Origin: Pseudomonas sp. FP2309
GTDB lineage: Bacteria > Pseudomonadota > Gammaproteobacteria > Pseudomonadales > Pseudomonadaceae
Direction of reading: 5' to 3'
Length of the DNA: 64,000 bases
NCBI RefSeq assembly: GCF_030687575.1
Contig: NZ_CP117439.1
Span: forward strand, 682,001 to 746,000
Part shown: positions 54,910 through 62,523 of the stretch, one piece after another
How the letters are laid out: every line of letters begins with the position of its first letter
How positions within the stretch are numbered: the first letter of the stretch is position 1
Translations under genes and position numbers: made by a program
Notes under the pieces: generated by a model
What the model was told of the DNA's origin: nothing
The model's input: only the letters and a program-made list of their open reading frames with translations
Databases searched by the model: none

Positions 54910-56181
54910 TTAGAGCGACAGCGTCGTTTCGCGGCGCAGTTTGTCACCTGCGGGGTTGATCGCATCCCGCAGGAAACCGCAGCCGGTGCGCCGGTCGAGG
55001 CGAAACAGGGTGTTGGTGACATACACGTCATCGCGGACGCCCACCACTTCCACGACCTCGCTCACACAGCGTCGGCCATCGGGCAGGCGGGTCAGTTGGA
55101 TCACCACATCCAGCGCCGCGCAGACCATTTGCCGCAGGGTTTTTTCCGCAACCACACGGCCAGTCAGGCCCACCAGGGTTTCCAGGCGCAGCAGCGCATC
55201 CTGGGCGTTGTTGGCGTGCACCGTGCTCATGGAACCGTCGTGACCGGTGTTCATGGCGGTCATCACGTCGAGCACCTCCACGCCACGAATCTCGCCGAGG
55301 ATGATGCGGTCGGGGCGCATGCGCAGGGCGTTACGGATCAGGTCGCTGGCCTTGACCTCGCCATGCCCCTCGGAATTCGGCGGGCGGGTTTCCAGGCGCA
55401 CGACGTGCGGGTGGCCCAATTGCAGTTCAGCGACGTCTTCGATGGTCACTAACCGCTCGTGCGGGGTGATCAACTGGCTGAGGATGTTGAGCAGCGTGGT
55501 TTTACCCGTGCCGGTCCCGCCGCTGATCAGGATGTTGCAGCGTTTGCCCACCGCCTCCTGGAAGAACTCGAAGATGTTCTGGTCGATGGTTTGCATCGCC
55601 ACCAGGTCGCTGCTCTTGAGCATGTCCTTGCGAAACTTGCGGATCGACAGGCAGGGGCCGTCCAGGGCAATCGGCGGGATGATTGCGTTGACCCGACTGC
55701 CATCGGGTAGCCGTGCATCCACCATCGGCGAAGACTCGTCCAGGCGCCGGCCCAGCGGCGCCAGGATGCGTTGCATGACCCGCTCCACATGGTGGGCGTC
55801 GATGAACCGCAGGTCGCTGTGGTGCAGCAGGCCGTCGCGTTCGATGAACACCCGGTGCGGGCCGTTGACCAGAATTTCGGTCACCGACGGATCGCGCAGC
55901 AGCACTTCCAGCGGGCCGAAACCGGTGAGTTCGTCGACGATCTCTTCGGCCAGGCGTTCCATCTCATAGCGGGAAATCGCCAAGTGCATGCGCGTGATGT
56001 ATTCGGACACTTTGTCGATGACAAATTGCGCCAGGGACTGGCGCGAACCTTCCAACAGGTTTTTGCCGGACTCCTCGATGGCATCGATGATGTAGCGGTG
56101 CAGCACCAGTTTCAGGCCATCGTGATCGTTATTTCCGGCGGCGCTGCTTGCTGGCCCGCCGAACAGTTTTTCGCCGTTCAT
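54910..56181 (-). CDS. tadA: Tad pilus ATPase TadA
   Basis: A 423-residue cytoplasmic hexameric ATPase of the GspE/VirB11 class that drives Flp pilus assembly. Walker A is ILISGGTGTGKTTLLN, the Asp box is VTIEDVAELQLGHPHVVRLE, Walker B is DRIILGEIRGVEVLD, and the His box is MSTVHANNAQDALLRLE. ATG 56181 overlaps the tadZ stop (ATGA); the ORF continues upstream into tadZ in a frame that lacks family sequence. Confidence 0.94.
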   Translation of the reverse strand: MNGEKLFGGPASSAAGNNDHDGLKLVLHRYIIDAIEESGKNLLEGSRQSLAQFVIDKVSEYITRMHLAISRYEMERLAEEIVDELTGFGPLEVLLRDPSVTEILVNGPHRVFIERDGLLHHSDLRFIDAHHVERVMQRILAPLGRRLDESSPMVDARLPDGSRVNAIIPPIALDGPCLSIRKFRKDMLKSSDLVAMQTIDQNIFEFFQEAVGKRCNILISGGTGTGKTTLLNILSQLITPHERLVTIEDVAELQLGHPHVVRLETRPPNSEGHGEVKASDLIRNALRMRPDRIILGEIRGVEVLDVMTAMNTGHDGSMSTVHANNAQDALLRLETLVGLTGRVVAEKTLRQMVCAALDVVIQLTRLPDGRRCVSEVVEVVGVRDDVYVTNTLFRLDRRTGCGFLRDAINPAGDKLRRETTLSL

Positions 56182-57371
56182 CTCCCCGTCCCCAACAAGC
56201 GCTCGAACCAGCGCGCCGAGGGTTTTTCCATGCCTTCGGAACGCTTGGCCAGGCGTTCGCCCAGGGTGCGCAAGGCTTGGGTCAAGGGTTCGCGCGGGGC
56301 CAATGCAAATAGGGTTTGTCCTTGGTTCTTGGCGTTCAGGCGCAGTTCGGCGCTCATTGGCAGCACGGCGACGCACGCCAGGCCGTAACTTTTTTCCAAG
56401 GTTTCGATGCCGGGGGCGCAGGCTTTGAGGTAGCGGTCCACCAGCAGCTTGGCGTGTTCGAGCTTCATGCCTTTGTCCCGCCACAGGTTGATTACCGCCA
56501 GGTTGCGGCGGCAGTCGAGCACGCTCTGGTCGGTGTACCACAACAGCTTGTCGCAGTGGCTGACAAAGGTGCGCAGGGCTTCGCTGTCGGTTTGCCCGGT
56601 GAGGTTCACCACGATGTGCTGGAAGTGTTGGCGCAGCGCACTGAGCAGCATGTACAGCTCCGCGGCACTGGTCAGCTCCAGTGGTTCGTCGGTGGTCGCG
56701 TAGGCGAGGATGCGCAAGTTGTCTTCGGTGCGGGCGAAGGCGCTGTTGATCAGCGTGGTGTCCAGGCGTCTGAGATGGCGCAGGGCATCGCCAAAGTTAA
56801 AGGTGCTTTCCAGACCCAGCAGTGCAAGGCTGTCACCGCGCGGCAGGCCCAGATCCAGCAGCAGGGTTTGTTGCCCGCTCTTTTGCACCACCATCGCCAG
56901 GTGGCTTGACAGCAGCGCGCCGTCGGCATTGCTTTGGGTGCCATACAGCACGGTCAGACCGCCCAGGTGCGCATTGGATGCGGCGGGCGGCAGGCGTTTG
57001 CTCAAGCGGCGGACCAGCCCGGCCACTTCGCTGGAGCGCGAACCGTAGGCAACGAAATCCCGCGCGCCGGCGCGCATGGCGTTGAGCACCAACTGGTTGT
57101 CCATGCCGTCACCCAGAGCGACGATCGCCAGCATCGGCTTGGCTTCCAGCGCCCCCTCGATCAATGCGCTCTGGGCCACGATATGTTCACGGTCCAGGCC
57201 CACAAAGACCAGATTGGCGAAGGTCACGTCGACCAGGGCCAGCAGTTCATCAAGGCTGCCGCCGCCGGCGCTGACCACTTGCCCCAGCGGCGCCAATGCA
57301 CCCTGCAGCCACTCCAGGTCGATACTGTTACGGGTGATTGCCAGAAATGTCTGGCTCAGGCTATCGCTCAT
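56178..57371 (-). CDS. tadZ: Tad pilus positioning protein TadZ
   Basis: A 397-residue MinD/ParA-like protein with an N-terminal receiver-like domain (about 1-130, MLAIVALGDGMDNQLVLNAM and RAGARDFVAYG). The second domain has the position of a Walker A loop, but it reads YGTQSNADGALLSSHLA without the normal GKT/S lysine, as in atypical TadZ proteins. TadZ places the Tad machine at the cell pole. ATG 57371 overlaps the rcpA stop (ATGA). Confidence 0.86.
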   Translation of the reverse strand: MSDSLSQTFLAITRNSIDLEWLQGALAPLGQVVSAGGGSLDELLALVDVTFANLVFVGLDREHIVAQSALIEGALEAKPMLAIVALGDGMDNQLVLNAMRAGARDFVAYGSRSSEVAGLVRRLSKRLPPAASNAHLGGLTVLYGTQSNADGALLSSHLAMVVQKSGQQTLLLDLGLPRGDSLALLGLESTFNFGDALRHLRRLDTTLINSAFARTEDNLRILAYATTDEPLELTSAAELYMLLSALRQHFQHIVVNLTGQTDSEALRTFVSHCDKLLWYTDQSVLDCRRNLAVINLWRDKGMKLEHAKLLVDRYLKACAPGIETLEKSYGLACVAVLPMSAELRLNAKNQGQTLFALAPREPLTQALRTLGERLAKRSEGMEKPSARWFERLLGTGR

Positions 57372-58585
57372 TGGGACAGTCCACTGCGGCGGTCGAAATT
57401 GCCGTTTTCGAGGAAAAACAGTCGGTACCAATTGGGGTCGTAGCTGCGTAGTTTTTCCCCAGGCAAGGATGGCAGTTGGGCGTTGGCGGCCAGGGGCTGG
57501 ACCAGATGCGGGGTGACGATCATCAGCAACTCTTTTTCTTCGCGGCTGATGTTGGCGTCGCGGAAAAACGCACCGAGGATCGGGATATCCCCCAGTCCAG
57601 GAAACTTGCTGACGGTGGAGCGGTTGTTGCTGCTGATCAGGCCGCTGATCACAAAGCTTTCACCATCGGCCAGGGACACACTGGTGTCGGTGCGGCGCAC
57701 GGTGAGGGCCGGCACTTGGATGCCTTGGATCTGCACGGCATTGCTGTAGTCCAGTTCGCTGACTTCCGGCGCCACCTTGAGGGTGATGCGGTTGCGGTCG
57801 ATCACCGTCGGGGTGAGGGTCAGGCGGATGCCGAATTCTTTGTACTCGATAGAAATGGTGTCGCTGCCGGCGCTGGGCACCGGTACGGGCACTTCACCAC
57901 CCGCGAGGAAGCTCGCGCTTTGCCCGCTCATGGCCACAAGGCTTGGACGCGCCAGGGTATAGGCAAAGCCGCTGCGCTCCAGGGCGTTGATCATCGCCGA
58001 AACGCGGCCGCCGCCGAAGCCGATATTGAAACTGGTGCCGCTGATGGGCAGGGCTTGGGTTGTGGGGGTTGGGAAGAGCAGGTTGGGGCTGCCGAAAAAC
58101 GCATTTTTGGCGGTGCCCAGGATCGTGGTGCTGGCTTCCTTGAGTTTGGTGCGGCTGACTTCCACAAAGCGGATGTCGGTCTGAACCTGGCTGGGCAACA
58201 ACGGATCGTCCGATGGCGACAGCGATAAGCGGGTGAGCGCCGAGGTGGCCTTGCCTTTGACGAACACCATGCTCTGGCGTGGCGCGCTGGCACAGGCGGT
58301 CCAGACCATCAGGCTGGTGGCGCCGCTGCTGACGCCGGTGAGCAGGAAGCTGCGGTCGCCGTTGACCCGCACGTCGGCGATTTTGGGGTCGCCGATGGCC
58401 AGGCGTGTAATGGGGACCGGCGATTGCATCGCTTGTTGCAGGCCTTCTCCCACCTCGACCACCGCGGGCAGTTGGCCAAGGGCGCTGCAATTGCCGGGTG
58501 CCGCCAGCGCCGTGCCTAACGGCACGCCCAACAGCATCAGGGCCCAGGCCACATGTGCGAACACAACTGCGTAGCGATGGCTCAT
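57368..58585 (-). CDS. rcpA: Flp pilus secretin RcpA (CpaC)
   Basis: A 405-residue secretin with a signal peptide ending near GTALAAPG. The N-terminal part is the pilus/BON-like region (residues about 35-130: VVEVGEGLQQAMQ, DPKIADVRVNGDRSFLLTG). The C-terminal secretin domain spans about 225-370, with FAYTLARPSLVAMSGQSASF and LADGESFVISGLIS. It forms the outer-membrane channel. ATG 58585 has AGGA upstream. The stop overlaps tadZ. Confidence 0.9.
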   Translation of the reverse strand: MSHRYAVVFAHVAWALMLLGVPLGTALAAPGNCSALGQLPAVVEVGEGLQQAMQSPVPITRLAIGDPKIADVRVNGDRSFLLTGVSSGATSLMVWTACASAPRQSMVFVKGKATSALTRLSLSPSDDPLLPSQVQTDIRFVEVSRTKLKEASTTILGTAKNAFFGSPNLLFPTPTTQALPISGTSFNIGFGGGRVSAMINALERSGFAYTLARPSLVAMSGQSASFLAGGEVPVPVPSAGSDTISIEYKEFGIRLTLTPTVIDRNRITLKVAPEVSELDYSNAVQIQGIQVPALTVRRTDTSVSLADGESFVISGLISSNNRSTVSKFPGLGDIPILGAFFRDANISREEKELLMIVTPHLVQPLAANAQLPSLPGEKLRSYDPNWYRLFFLENGNFDRRSGLSQ

Positions 58586-58604
58586 TCAAGGCATCCTTGC
58601 TCAA

Positions 58605-59546
58605 TCACGGGGTTTGTTCAGTGGCCTGGGCACCGCGTATCACTTCAATGCCACGGCGCACGGCAGGCTGCGTAACAACCTGCGCGACGCGTTTGGGCGG
58701 GCCGACCAGGGCAAGTTGGGTGAATTGGTAGAGGTCGCGGTCAGCCTTTTCCAGCGTGACCGGTGAGTCGTTTTCGCCGGCCCAGTAACGGCTGAGCAAC
58801 TGCTCGTCTGCGCTGCGCACCGCCAGGCGCAAGGTGCCGGCTTGGGTGGCGAGCATCAGGCGACTCAGTAAAGGCTCCGGCACCGCCAGCACCACGGTGC
58901 GGGCGGCGGCCCGACGTTGCACGGCCTGGGCGCGCTCTTCGGCCGTGGCCGGCGGCGGGACGGCGGGTTGGCCGTCGCTGGCCAGGCCCATTTGCTCACC
59001 GACACTGAGCAGGCGCATGGCCGGAATCACGATCTGGGCCGACTGTTCGGCGTTGAACGCGTCCTGGCGCAGAAACAGCAGCACGTCCACGTAATCGCCG
59101 GGGCTCAACTGGCCGCCGGCGCCGATCACGTCATCCACCGCAACGGCCAGGGCGCGCTCGTCGGGCCGGATCATGCGGGCCAGCGGGCCGCCGGCGGTGA
59201 AGCTTTCTTCGTTGAGCCACGTGCCTGCGCCCAGTGCCCGCAGAGGGATACGGCCGATGACCTGGTCCAGTTGAGTCAGGCTGCCGGCGGGTACGGTGCG
59301 CAGTTTTTCCACGGCCAGGTCGGCTGCGGTGAGCGGCACAAAAGCCGGGACGTTGTGCGCCAGTACCACCACCGGCTGGCGGGTTTGGTCTTCGACGGCG
59401 GCGACGGTGTTTTCAACAGAAACGACAGGTTCGGCAGGGACGGCAGCGGGCTCGGGTGCGCGACTCAACACCAGCCCCCAGTACCCTGCTGTCAGTGCCC
59501 CGATAAGTAGCAAGCCGGCCAGTGCCAGGCTGATGCGACTGTTCAT
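58605..59546 (-). CDS. rcpC: Flp pilus assembly protein RcpC (CpaB)
   Basis: A 313-residue protein with one N-terminal membrane helix (residues 3-25) and a SAF-like domain (PAFVPLTAADLAVEKLRTVP, PLRALGAGTWLNEESFTAGG). A CpaB domain (IRPDERALAVAVDDVIGAGG, LSPGDYVDVLLFL) follows. CpaB/RcpC acts in the periplasm and connects to the secretin. ATG 59546 has GGAGAAGGAG upstream; a longer reading to 59606 lacks this. It is the first gene of the minus-strand operon; flp is divergent. Confidence 0.9.
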   Translation of the reverse strand: MNSRISLALAGLLLIGALTAGYWGLVLSRAPEPAAVPAEPVVSVENTVAAVEDQTRQPVVVLAHNVPAFVPLTAADLAVEKLRTVPAGSLTQLDQVIGRIPLRALGAGTWLNEESFTAGGPLARMIRPDERALAVAVDDVIGAGGQLSPGDYVDVLLFLRQDAFNAEQSAQIVIPAMRLLSVGEQMGLASDGQPAVPPPATAEERAQAVQRRAAARTVVLAVPEPLLSRLMLATQAGTLRLAVRSADEQLLSRYWAGENDSPVTLEKADRDLYQFTQLALVGPPKRVAQVVTQPAVRRGIEVIRGAQATEQTP

Positions 59547-59698
59547 GACGGCTCTCCTTCTCCCGGTGCACTGCTGACCCGTCAATCCAAACGGGTGAAT
59601 ACGCAACCGTGGCTGTGATGAACATCTAACGATTTGGCTATTTGACGGTAGCTCAGCTAGGACAAAACGCCATTAACTGCCGGAAAATTTACAAGCCT

Positions 59699-59718
59699 TT
59701 TAACTGGCGCCAGTTAAA
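59699..59718. promoter_or_regulatory. Perfect 20-bp palindrome in the flp-rcpC intergenic region
   Basis: TTTAACTGGC (59699-59708) is followed directly by its exact complement GCCAGTTAAA (59709-59718). A single TTAACTG half-site lies at 59673-59679, 27 bp away. The palindrome size suits a LuxR-type dimer such as PprB. It sits between the divergent flp and rcpC genes. The rest of the 332-bp gap (59547-59878) has no ORF; a TTGACA is at 59798-59803 but lacks a good -10 partner. Confidence 0.55.
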
Positions 59719-59805
59719 TATAGGGAGGTTTGCGGCGCGAGGAGGCGACTAATACTTTGTGATTAATCCGTTATTACAGTTGTGAGCCCGGGGTTTGTTG
59801 ACAAT

Positions 59806-59841
59806 GCTCTAGTGGCACGCCGCGAGCCTCCGTGCTAGAGC
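59806..59841 (+). promoter_or_regulatory. Hairpin in the flp leader
   Basis: GCTCTA-gtg-GCACG (59806-59819) pairs with CGTGC-TAGAGC (59831-59841), an 11-bp stem with a 3-base bulge, 38 bp before the flp start. It could protect the 5' end of an abundant pilin message or serve as a regulator site. Confidence 0.45.
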
Positions 59842-59878
59842 CGTACCGGCTTTGTGTGGCGTTTTAAGGAGAAGTCTT

Positions 59879-60076
59879 ATGTTCCTTGATCTGATGTTGA
59901 AACTGTATGTAAAGACGCAATTATTCTTCCGGCGTCAGGAGGGTGCATCAGCGATTGAATATGTAATTATCGTCGCGATAGTTGCACTGGTTATTCTCGG
60001 TGTCGGCACGGGCCTTGGCGATAAAATCAAAGGCGTCTTCAATTCGATTTCCAACGGGCTGCCCAGCGGTAGTTAA
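59879..60076 (+). CDS. flp: Flp type IVb pilin
   Basis: A 65-residue prepilin. The leader ends at RRQEG with the mature start ASAIEYVIIVAIVALVILGV: a Gly before cleavage and Glu at +5 with Tyr after it, the Flp motif. The C-terminus is short (KGVFNSISNGLPSGS). It is cleaved by FppA and assembled by the Tad machine. ATG 59879 has AAGGAG 8 bases upstream. Confidence 0.94.
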   Translation: MFLDLMLKLYVKTQLFFRRQEGASAIEYVIIVAIVALVILGVGTGLGDKIKGVFNSISNGLPSGS

Positions 60077-60139
60077 TGCCAGGTACTAAGGCACCGCGCT
60101 GCATTGATGGGGGCGATTAACTATTAGCAGGGACCACTC

Positions 60140-60544
60140 ATGAACGGCGCGTCATTCTCCCGCCAGGAAATTCTATTGGTGGACGACGAAGAGTACGCCC
60201 TGGTCGAACTCGCCGAATCCCTCGAAAATGAGGGATTCATTTGCTTTACCGCTACCTCCGTGACCTTCGCCTTGCAGGAGCTGACCCTGCACCCCGATAT
60301 CGCCCTGGTCATCACTGACCTGCGCATGCCCGAGGAAAGCGGTATGTCCTTGATCAAGCGTCTGCGCGAACATACTTCCCGCTCAGACCTGCCGGTGATT
60401 GTGATGTCCGGTCATGCCGAAATGGATGATGTGAGTGACATGCTGCGGTTGCAGGTACTGGACCTGTTTCGCAAGCCTATCTACCTGGTGCGGTTGATCG
60501 ATACCTTGGACAGTCTGTTTCCGGTTAATCAGCGTTATAGGTAG
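60140..60544 (+). CDS. Receiver-only response regulator
   Basis: A 134-residue protein made only of a receiver domain: ILLVDDEEYALVELAESLEN, phosphoacceptor Asp in LVITDLRMPEESG, VIVMSGHAE and FRKPIYLV with the conserved Lys. No output domain follows. Its partner is unknown; PprA is a possible kinase because of position. ATG 60140 has AGGGA upstream. It is 63 bp after flp and probably on the same transcript. It may act through protein contact or as a phosphate sink. Confidence 0.88.
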   Translation: MNGASFSRQEILLVDDEEYALVELAESLENEGFICFTATSVTFALQELTLHPDIALVITDLRMPEESGMSLIKRLREHTSRSDLPVIVMSGHAEMDDVSDMLRLQVLDLFRKPIYLVRLIDTLDSLFPVNQRYR

Positions 60545-60571
60545 ATGCCGGTGAGCAGGGCGCCCCTTCAG

Positions 60572-60609
60572 GCCGGCGCGGGCAAGCCCGCTCATCACAC
60601 ACGCCGGCT
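60572..60609. repeat. REP-like element between the receiver gene and the TpsB gene
   Basis: CGGGC-AA-GCCCG (60579-60590), a REP core, lies inside an outer pair GCCGGCG/CGCCGGC. It sits in the convergent gap and may end both transcripts. Confidence 0.6.
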
Positions 60610-60655
60610 TGCCACGTCACCCCGTTTGCCCCATGACGCTGTTCGCCGCCCATGG

Positions 60656-62338
60656 TTAGAGTTGATAACTGAAACTCAAGGAGTACCGCGGCTTGCGATT
60701 GAGGCTGTCGAGGGCTTCGTCCGACATCGGTTTGGCCGCTTCGAGGGCAATGTTGTAGTACTTGTTGTCGCCGAAGCGCAGACCCACGGCGGCCGATGAC
60801 AGGTTGTTGCCTTTGACGGGCAGGTCGTTGAACCAGGTCTTGGCGCGGTCGAGCACGATGTAGGGTTGCAGGATCCTGACCCAGTCGCCGGCGCGATTGT
60901 GGCTGTAGTTGATCTCGTAAGCCATGCCCCAGCCCTTGTCGCCCGAACCCTGGTCATCGGGGTAGCCGCGGCCGAAGCTCTGCCCGCCGAAGGTGGCGCG
61001 CTCGCTGTCGGGCAGCGTGTCGTTGCTCCAGTACAGCGCGCCGGAGAGCACGCCTTGCCAGTTATCGAAGAGTGTATTGCTCTGCACGCCTGACAGGCGC
61101 AGGCGGAAGAAGTCGAGGTCGGGCTTGAGGCCGCCGAAGTCTGTGCGGTTTTTAGCGCCCAGGCCGTTGATGCCTTGGTACAGGCCGGCGCTGAGGATGC
61201 GCAGTTGGGTGCTGTCGGCCTTGCGCCAGTCGCCCTCGAAGGCCAGGGCGCGCAGGTCGGTTTCGATGTCGAACCGCAGTGGGAAACCCACCAGCTTATA
61301 GCCCGTGGTCTGGTCCACCGCGTACAGGCGCGTCCCCAGGCTCAACGACTCGTTGGACGACGCGATCAGCGGGTGGCTGAGGCCGATGGAGTAGCGATCG
61401 ACCGCCTTGTGCGGCTTGAGCTCCAAACCATCGCCCAGTTGCAGGTGGGTGCTTGGATCGGCGCGGTAGCGTTCGCCCGCCAGCGACAACTGGGTGCCCT
61501 CGGCATTGATGAATTGGCTGTAGGCCGCGCGGTAGTAATGTTCTTTGTCGTCCCCCGGCGGGAACAGGCCGCTGATGCTCAGCTGCTCGCCCAGGGAGGT
61601 CCACGAATTGCTGGTGGCCGTCAGCAGCGCCTGCGTGCCGCCACGACTGGCCTCGGTCATGTTCATGCTGGTGGTGAAGGGTTTGCGGCTGGCGGTGATG
61701 TTCATGAGGGTGCCGCCATCGGTCGTGCCGGGCGGCGGGACTTGAGCCAGCACGGTCACGCCAGGAATGGCGCTCATCAGCGTGGTGTAGCGTTCGAAGG
61801 TCTTTCGGGTAAGTGGACGTTCGGCCTTGAGTTTTTCGGCGAGCTTGTCGACGTAGGACGAGACGGCACCGATGTCGCCTTCCAGCCGGTAATCGCGGAT
61901 GTAGCCTTCCACCAGTACCACGCGCACCAGCCCGCCCTCAAAGCGCTGTTCCGGCAGGAAGGCATAGGACAGTAAATAACCGTCCTCCTGGTAACGCCGG
62001 GTGATGCTGCGGGTGGCTTCGATCAACTGCGCCAGGTTGGTCTCGCGGCCGATCAAGGGTTCGAATGCCTGGGCGACGTCTTTGAGCGCGTAGGCCGTGC
62101 CGCCCTCGATCTGCAACTTGCTGATGGTCACCTTGGTGTCCATCAGCAAGGGTTGTGCGGCGGTGGCGGCGGGTACCGGCAACTGCGTCTGCGGGGTGAC
62201 AGGGCGGTAGGCATCGGCTGGCAGGTTGGGCACCGGCAGGTTGCGGATGGTGTCGTTGCTGTTGAGGAAGCTGGGCAGGGTATCAGCGTGGGCATAGGCA
62301 TTAAGGGTGAGCACTAACAACGGCGTCAAAGCGCGCAT
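60656..62338 (-). CDS. TpsB outer-membrane transporter (ShlB/FhaC/HecB family)
   Basis: A 560-residue two-partner-secretion transporter. After a signal peptide (MRALTPLLVLTLNAYAHA) and a linker come POTRA domains (about residues 60-210, VTISKLQIEGGTAYALKDVA, LVRVVLVEGYIRDYRLEGDI) and the 16-strand barrel with the conserved loop motif ATFGGQSFGRGYPDD. It ends in YSLSFSYQL, a barrel-type terminus. ATG 62338 has GGAG 6 bases upstream. No typical TpsA substrate is adjacent. It lies downstream of the Gly-rich lipoprotein gene, past a terminator. Confidence 0.87.
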   Translation of the reverse strand: MRALTPLLVLTLNAYAHADTLPSFLNSNDTIRNLPVPNLPADAYRPVTPQTQLPVPAATAAQPLLMDTKVTISKLQIEGGTAYALKDVAQAFEPLIGRETNLAQLIEATRSITRRYQEDGYLLSYAFLPEQRFEGGLVRVVLVEGYIRDYRLEGDIGAVSSYVDKLAEKLKAERPLTRKTFERYTTLMSAIPGVTVLAQVPPPGTTDGGTLMNITASRKPFTTSMNMTEASRGGTQALLTATSNSWTSLGEQLSISGLFPPGDDKEHYYRAAYSQFINAEGTQLSLAGERYRADPSTHLQLGDGLELKPHKAVDRYSIGLSHPLIASSNESLSLGTRLYAVDQTTGYKLVGFPLRFDIETDLRALAFEGDWRKADSTQLRILSAGLYQGINGLGAKNRTDFGGLKPDLDFFRLRLSGVQSNTLFDNWQGVLSGALYWSNDTLPDSERATFGGQSFGRGYPDDQGSGDKGWGMAYEINYSHNRAGDWVRILQPYIVLDRAKTWFNDLPVKGNNLSSAAVGLRFGDNKYYNIALEAAKPMSDEALDSLNRKPRYSLSFSYQL

Positions 62339-62437
62339 AGGACACTCCATGGTCAAAACTGCAGCGACGTTTTGCAGATACCCGCCGGGCTCTTGGGGCA
62401 CGGTTCGGGTGCTTGCAGGTGCTATTGAGCGGTCCAT

Positions 62438-62470
62438 AAAAAAGACGAGAGACTGATGCGGTCTCTCGTC
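62438..62470 (-). terminator. Terminator after the Gly-rich lipoprotein gene
   Basis: On the minus strand GACGAGAGAC and GTCTCTCGTC form a perfect 10-bp stem with a 7-base loop, followed by TTTTTT. It separates the lipoprotein gene from the TpsB gene, which would need its own promoter in the next 100 bp. Confidence 0.9.
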
Positions 62471-62523
62471 TCAACCAAGCGTAGGCGCTGTAGGTGAGGC
62501 CGACTAATCGGCCAGGTGCAAGG

